NCBI GenBank assembly: GCA_035944555.1
Contig: DASZAY010000021.1
Location: 62,001 to 126,000, forward strand
Source: CADCWK01 sp035944555
GTDB taxonomy: Bacteria > Chloroflexota > Chloroflexia > Thermomicrobiales > UBA6265
DNA length: 64,000 bases
Direction: 5' to 3'
Under the pieces are notes generated by a model, which saw only the letters and a program-made list of their open reading frames with translations, was not told where the DNA came from and did not search any database. Shown here in pieces: positions 60,417-64,000 of this stretch; within the stretch, counting starts at the first letter, position 1; every line of letters starts with the position of its first letter. The translations under genes and the position numbers were made by a program.

Positions 60417-61460
60417 ATGGTCGCGACCGCGCCCGACCGCACCGAGGCTGCCGAGCAGGCACCTTCGAGTCCGGCACCTGCCCGCCAGGTAAGCACCTAT
60501 GGCCAGCCCCGACCGCAGGCGCTTCGCCTGCTCCTCGAGGCCGGCGTCCACTTCGGCCACCAGGCCAAGCGGTGGAACCCGAAGATGAAGCGCCACATCT
60601 TCGGCGAGCGTAACGGCATCCACATCCTTGACTTGCAGCAGACCGTCTACCGGCTCGAGGACGCGCAGAAGTTCATCGCCGACACCACGTCCCGTGGCGG
60701 CAAGATCCTGTTCGTCGGCACCAAGAAGCAGGCGACGGACATCGTCGAGCGCGAGGCGCTCCGATCCAACCAGTACTTCATCAACCGGCGCTGGATGGGC
60801 GGCACGCTGACGAACTTCGTCACGATCCGCTCCCGCCTCCGCGTACTGAAGAACCTCCAGGGCCAGCTCGAGCGCGGCGAGTTCGACTACCTGCCCAAGC
60901 AGGAAGCCGCCAAGAAGCTCCTCGAACTGGAGAAGCTCGAGAAGAGCCTCGGTGGTATGCGTGACATGACGCAGCTGCCCTCCGCGGTCTTTATCATCGA
61001 CACCCGCCGCGAGCAGCTGGCTGTGCATGAGGCTCGCCGCCTGGGGATCCCCGTCATCGCCCTGACCGACTCCAACGCCGATCCGGACGACGCCGACTAC
61101 GCCATTCCCGCCAACGACGACGCCATCCGCGCCCTTCGTCTCCTCGCCGCGTCCATCGCGGACGCGGCGATCGACGGCACGACCCGCTTCGAGAGCCGTG
61201 GACCCGAGGCTCAGGCCGAGGGTGGCCGTGGCCGCCGCGGCGGTGACGGACCGGTCACCGCCGAGGACTTCGCCAATCGCCCGGCTCGTGGGCAGCAGCA
61301 GGCTGGCGGACGCCAGCAGCGTCCGGCCCAGCCTGCTGCTCCGGCTCCCGCCGAGCAGTCCGCTCCGGCTGAGGTGACCGCACCGGCCGCGGTTGCGGCG
61401 GAAGTCCCGGCCGCTGAGGCGGCTCCGACGACCGACGCCCCGGCGACGACCGAGTCCTAG
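60417..61460 (+). CDS. rpsB: 30S ribosomal protein S2
   Basis: Core small-subunit protein of 347 residues, longer than the usual 230-260. The N-terminus has about 40 extra residues before LLEAGVHFGHQAKRWNPKMK. The fold is intact: FGERNGIHILDLQQTVY, KILFVGTKKQATDIV, NRRWMGGTLTNFVTIRSRL and LPSAVFIIDTRREQLAVHEA. The last 80-90 residues are an Ala/Pro/Gln-rich extension. AGGGAGA lies just upstream of the ATG. tsf, pyrH, frr and uppS follow, the order seen in many bacteria. Confidence 0.98.
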   Translation: MVATAPDRTEAAEQAPSSPAPARQVSTYGQPRPQALRLLLEAGVHFGHQAKRWNPKMKRHIFGERNGIHILDLQQTVYRLEDAQKFIADTTSRGGKILFVGTKKQATDIVEREALRSNQYFINRRWMGGTLTNFVTIRSRLRVLKNLQGQLERGEFDYLPKQEAAKKLLELEKLEKSLGGMRDMTQLPSAVFIIDTRREQLAVHEARRLGIPVIALTDSNADPDDADYAIPANDDAIRALRLLAASIADAAIDGTTRFESRGPEAQAEGGRGRRGGDGPVTAEDFANRPARGQQQAGGRQQRPAQPAAPAPAEQSAPAEVTAPAAVAAEVPAAEAAPTTDAPATTES

Positions 61461-61472
61461 ATCGCGCCTCCG

Positions 61473-61498
61473 GCGACCGGCCCTGATCGGCCGGTCGC
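61473..61498. terminator. rpsB-tsf intergenic hairpin
   Basis: Perfect 10-bp arms (61473-61482 with 61489-61498), loop ctgatc, in the 90-base gap. It lacks a T-run and is more likely an attenuating or stabilising element than a full terminator. Confidence 0.5.
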
Positions 61499-61550
61499 TG
61501 GCCATGTCCCCTGGTCCGCGTTCACGACACCAGTTCAGCAGGAGGAATCG

Positions 61551-62120
61551 ATGGTCATTTCGGCAGATCAGGTCAAGCAGCTCCGCGAGAAGACCGGCGC
61601 GGGCATCATGGACAGCAAGCGTGCCCTGCAGGAGACCGACGGCGACATGGCTAAGGCCGAGTCGCTCCTCAAGCAGCAGGGTCTGGCCAAGGCCGGCAAG
61701 AAGAGCGGCCGTGAGGCCCTCCAGGGCGTCGTCGAGGCGTACATCCATGGTGGTGGCCGCATTGGCGCGCTGGTCGAAGTCAACTGCGAGACCGACTTCG
61801 TTGCGCGCACGGCGGACTTCAAGACCCTCGCACGTGACGTCGCGATGCAGGTCGCCGCGATGAGCCCGCGCTACGTCTCGATTGACGACGTGCCGGCCGA
61901 GGCCTGGAGCCAGCTGGAGGCCGATCACGGCTCCCGCGACGACGCCGCCAAGGCCGTCGTGCTGCTAGAGCAGACGTTCATCCGCGATGGCAAGCTGACC
62001 ATCAAGGACCTCGTTCGCGAAGGGATTTCCAAGCTCGGCGAGAACATCCAGGTCACGCGGTTCTCCCGCTTCGAGCTGGGCACTGACCGCCCCGCGACGG
62101 ACGCCACCGCCGACGCCTAA
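61551..62120 (+). CDS. tsf: Elongation factor Ts (short form)
   Basis: Exchanges GDP for GTP on EF-Tu. It has 189 residues, the short form as in Thermus and other deep lineages, lacking the second half of the E. coli core. The start shows VKQLREKTGAGIMDSKRAL, the UBA-like domain. The dimer/EF-Tu contact has GRIGALVEVNCETDFVARTA, followed by FKTLARDVAMQVAAMSPRYV. AGGAGG stands before the ATG. It lies between rpsB and pyrH. Confidence 0.97.
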   Translation: MVISADQVKQLREKTGAGIMDSKRALQETDGDMAKAESLLKQQGLAKAGKKSGREALQGVVEAYIHGGGRIGALVEVNCETDFVARTADFKTLARDVAMQVAAMSPRYVSIDDVPAEAWSQLEADHGSRDDAAKAVVLLEQTFIRDGKLTIKDLVREGISKLGENIQVTRFSRFELGTDRPATDATADA

Positions 62121-62138
62121 TCTCATTTGATCGTGCCG

Positions 62139-62184
62139 GAAGGGGACGGCGGTTCGCGCACGCTGCGCGGCTGCCGTCCCCTTC
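62139..62184. terminator. tsf-pyrH intergenic hairpin
   Basis: A perfect 12-bp outer stem (62139-62150 with 62173-62184) with an inner GC-rich loop. It probably modulates read-through from tsf into pyrH. Confidence 0.5.
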
Positions 62185-62203
62185 AACGCGGAAGGACCTC
62201 CAC

Positions 62204-62947
62204 ATGACCTCTCCCTACCGACGGGTACTCCTGAAAGTCAGCGGCGAGGCGTTGATGGGGAGCGGCGGCTACGGCATTGACCCACCCGTGCTGGTCGGGA
62301 TCGCAGAGCAGATCCGGACGGCGGCCGCTGAACACAGCGAGATGGCCATCGTCATCGGTGGTGGCAACATCTTCCGGGGTCTGTCCGCCGCATCCAAGGG
62401 GATGGACCGCGCGACCGCTGACTACATGGGCATGGTGGCGACCGTGCTCAACAGCCTTGCCCTCCAGGACGGCCTGGAGAAGGTCGGGATGGAGAGCCGG
62501 GTCATGACCGCCATCCAGATGCATGAGGTCGCGGAGCCCTACATCCGGCGCCGTGCCCTGCGACACATGGAGAAGGGGCGCGTCGTCATCCTCGCCGCCG
62601 GCACCGGCAACCCCTACTTCACGACCGACACCGCGGCGGCGCTCCGGGCACTGGAACTCGATGCGGATATCCTGCTGATGGCCAAGAACGGCGTCGATGG
62701 CGTTTACTCGGCCGACCCGCAGAAGGACCCGTCCGCTGAGAAGTATCTCCGGCTGACGCACCAGGAGGCGCTGGAGCGCAACCTCAGGGTGATGGACGCA
62801 TCGGCGCTGGCGCTCTGCCGTGACAACGAGTTGCCAATCCTCGTCTTCGACATGAACGATCCCACGGCCATCACCCGGGCCGTCTCCGGGCAGTCGGTCG
62901 GAACCATCATCACCGCTCGTGCCGACGATGCGGCCGGGACGGACTAG
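62204..62947 (+). CDS. pyrH: UMP kinase
   Basis: Phosphorylates UMP to UDP for pyrimidine nucleotide synthesis. The 247-residue amino-acid-kinase-fold protein begins RRVLLKVSGEALMGSGGYGI, then MAIVIGGGNIFRGL and ADYMGMVATVLNSLALQDGL. FTTDTAAALRALELDADILL is the typical regulatory/substrate block. KNGVDGVYSADPQKDPSAEK follows. It lacks the P-loop of eukaryotic UMP kinases, as expected of the bacterial hexameric, GTP-activated type. Confidence 0.98.
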   Translation: MTSPYRRVLLKVSGEALMGSGGYGIDPPVLVGIAEQIRTAAAEHSEMAIVIGGGNIFRGLSAASKGMDRATADYMGMVATVLNSLALQDGLEKVGMESRVMTAIQMHEVAEPYIRRRALRHMEKGRVVILAAGTGNPYFTTDTAAALRALELDADILLMAKNGVDGVYSADPQKDPSAEKYLRLTHQEALERNLRVMDASALALCRDNELPILVFDMNDPTAITRAVSGQSVGTIITARADDAAGTD

Positions 62948-63009
62948 CGCCCACCGGCCGAAGTGTCGATAATCGGACGAGTCGTCGCCCACCCAGAGAG
63001 GAATGCCCC

Positions 63010-63567
63010 ATGCTCAAGGACGTGATCAAGGACGCTGAGTCCCGCATGGACAAGGCGCTCGACGCGCTGCGCCGTGACCTGGAGGGTGTGCGGACCGGCC
63101 GCGCGTCGACTGCCCTTGTCGACCGGATCACCGTCGAGTCGTACGGGACGATCATGCCGCTCAATCAGGTCGCAGGCATTTCTGTCCCGGAGGCCCGTAT
63201 GATCGTCATCCAGCCCTGGGACAAGGGCACGATTGGCGCGATCGAAAAGGCCATCCAGCGATCAGACCTTGGCCTGAACCCGAACAACGACGGCTCGTCG
63301 ATCCGGATCAATCTCCCGCCGCTGACCGAGGAGCGGCGCAAGCAGCTGGTAAAGGTCGTGCACAGCAACGTCGAGGACGCCAAGGTCTCGATCCGCAACG
63401 TCCGCCGCGACGCCATGAGTACGCTCAAGGAACTCAGCGACGAAGGCGAGATCTCGGAAGACGACGGCAAGCGTGGCTCGTCGCAGGTTGACGACGTCAC
63501 GAAGAAGCACGTCGAAGAGGCGGATCGTATCGGCAAGAGCAAGGAACAGGAAATTCTCGAGTTCTGA
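63010..63567 (+). CDS. frr: Ribosome recycling factor
   Basis: Splits post-termination ribosomes with EF-G. The 185-residue protein has the usual length. Motifs: MDKALDALRRDLEGVRTGRA near the N-terminus and VESYGTIMPLNQVAGISVPE, then LGLNPNNDGSSIRINLPPLT. DDVTKKHVEEADRIGKSKEQ forms the C-terminal helix. GAGAGG lies before the start. It follows pyrH by 62 bases and ends before a long hairpin. Confidence 0.98.
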   Translation: MLKDVIKDAESRMDKALDALRRDLEGVRTGRASTALVDRITVESYGTIMPLNQVAGISVPEARMIVIQPWDKGTIGAIEKAIQRSDLGLNPNNDGSSIRINLPPLTEERRKQLVKVVHSNVEDAKVSIRNVRRDAMSTLKELSDEGEISEDDGKRGSSQVDDVTKKHVEEADRIGKSKEQEILEF

Positions 63568-63569
63568 TC

Positions 63570-63616
63570 CGGATCCGTACGGCTCTCCGGGCAGACCGGA
63601 GAGCCGGACGGATCCG
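63570..63616 (+). terminator. Long hairpin after frr
   Basis: Arms 63570-63590 and 63596-63616 pair over 21 bp with one mismatch, 5-base loop gcaga. It starts 2 bases after the frr stop and is a likely terminator or processing site before uppS. Confidence 0.75.
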
Positions 63617-63695
63617 TTCCGGCACTCTGTAGCTTCGGTAACCCTCGTAGCCTGTATCCGGGTCCGCACTGCGCCGCCCATTCACGGACAGCCTC

Positions 63696-64000
63696 ATGAC
63701 CACCTCAGCTCATCCCGATCAAACGGCCGACCCGACCAAGCAAGACGCCGTACCTTCGTGGGCGCATCTCGTCACGCCGACTCCAATCCAGACCGAGCAC
63801 CCTGTGCCCGCGCATGTCGCCATCATCATGGACGGCAATGGGCGCTGGGCCAAGGAGCGTGGTCTTCCCCGTCTGACCGGCCACGAGCGCGGAACGGACA
63901 ACATCCGCCGCATCACGTCGGCGGCGGTCGAAGCCGGCGTCAGCTACCTCACACTGTGGGCCTTCTCGACCGAGAACTGGCGCCGTCCCCGCGAGGAAGT
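63696..64000 (+). CDS. uppS: Isoprenyl transferase (undecaprenyl diphosphate synthase), 3' partial
   Basis: Makes the polyprenyl diphosphate carrier for peptidoglycan. Only the first 101 residues are in the window. About 40 extra N-terminal residues precede PAHVAIIMDGNGRWAKERGL, the catalytic Asp/substrate-binding block, and LTGHERGTDNIRRITSAAVE. LTLWAFSTENWRRP is the next family block. The frame is open at the window end. It follows the frr terminator-like hairpin by 79 bases. Confidence 0.96.
   Translation, partial: MTTSAHPDQTADPTKQDAVPSWAHLVTPTPIQTEHPVPAHVAIIMDGNGRWAKERGLPRLTGHERGTDNIRRITSAAVEAGVSYLTLWAFSTENWRRPREE

Noticed and set aside
1..64000. CRISPR array, toxin-antitoxin or other defence system
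   Set aside because: No spaced repeats, cas-like motifs or small paired toxin genes were seen.

Overview
The window is a high-GC bacterial chromosome segment with good Shine-Dalgarno sites, many ATGA/GTGA gene overlaps and long GC-rich hairpin terminators. The gene content points to a Chloroflexota bacterium, most likely Thermomicrobia-like: OpcA-linked oxidative pentose phosphate genes, a short EF-Ts, tandem bactofilins, a two-domain nucleoside-type ABC ATPase, and secreted proteins with Thr/Pro/Ala/Glu-rich tails. The lineage is inferred from gene style, not from a marker tree.

Layout. Bases 1-4900 hold a 5'-truncated beta-galactosidase-like glycosidase and a decayed corner: an ABC ATPase pseudogene, one secreted protein, and a broken tyrosine recombinase beside a tRNA-Leu gene. 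Bases 4.9-12.7 kb carry an MFS exporter coupled to an M20 peptidase, a Gfo/Idh/MocA oxidoreductase, and a sugar ABC importer (Tat-exported binding protein plus two permeases, no ATPase). Bases 13.1-16.4 kb hold aspartate kinase, aspartate-semialdehyde dehydrogenase and a MarR regulator. Bases 16.5-27.3 kb, on the minus strand, form a complete pentose phosphate operon (tkt-tal-gnd-zwf-opcA-pgl-rpiA) followed by an M50 protease with CBS domains. Bases 27.6-31.3 kb hold a kinase / response regulator / GIN-domain membrane protein operon.

From 31.5 kb come a DEAD-box RNA helicase with long disordered ends, a fused tandem malic enzyme, a cytoplasmic GAF histidine kinase, a secreted cupin/repeat protein, YbjQ and NIF3 proteins, leucyl aminopeptidase, a hypothetical protein with a metallophosphoesterase, DoxX, and a YjhG-like IlvD/Edd dehydratase. 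Bases 49.8-57.2 kb hold a DUF4397 secreted protein and a BMP-type ABC importer operon headed by an amidase. The window ends with two bactofilins, an SH3-like membrane protein, and the translation/cell-envelope run rpsB-tsf-pyrH-frr-uppS (uppS cut by the window end).

Most genes are ordinary core metabolism. The points most worth a second look are the tandem malic enzyme whose two halves have lost different active-site motifs, an identical ATPAA C-terminus on three unrelated exported proteins (with both solute-binding proteins lacking a lipobox), the Cys-pair repeats of the secreted cupin protein, a palindrome on the bactofilin promoter, and the integrase relic next to tRNA-Leu. I found no CRISPR array, intact IS element, rRNA or recognisable defence system.
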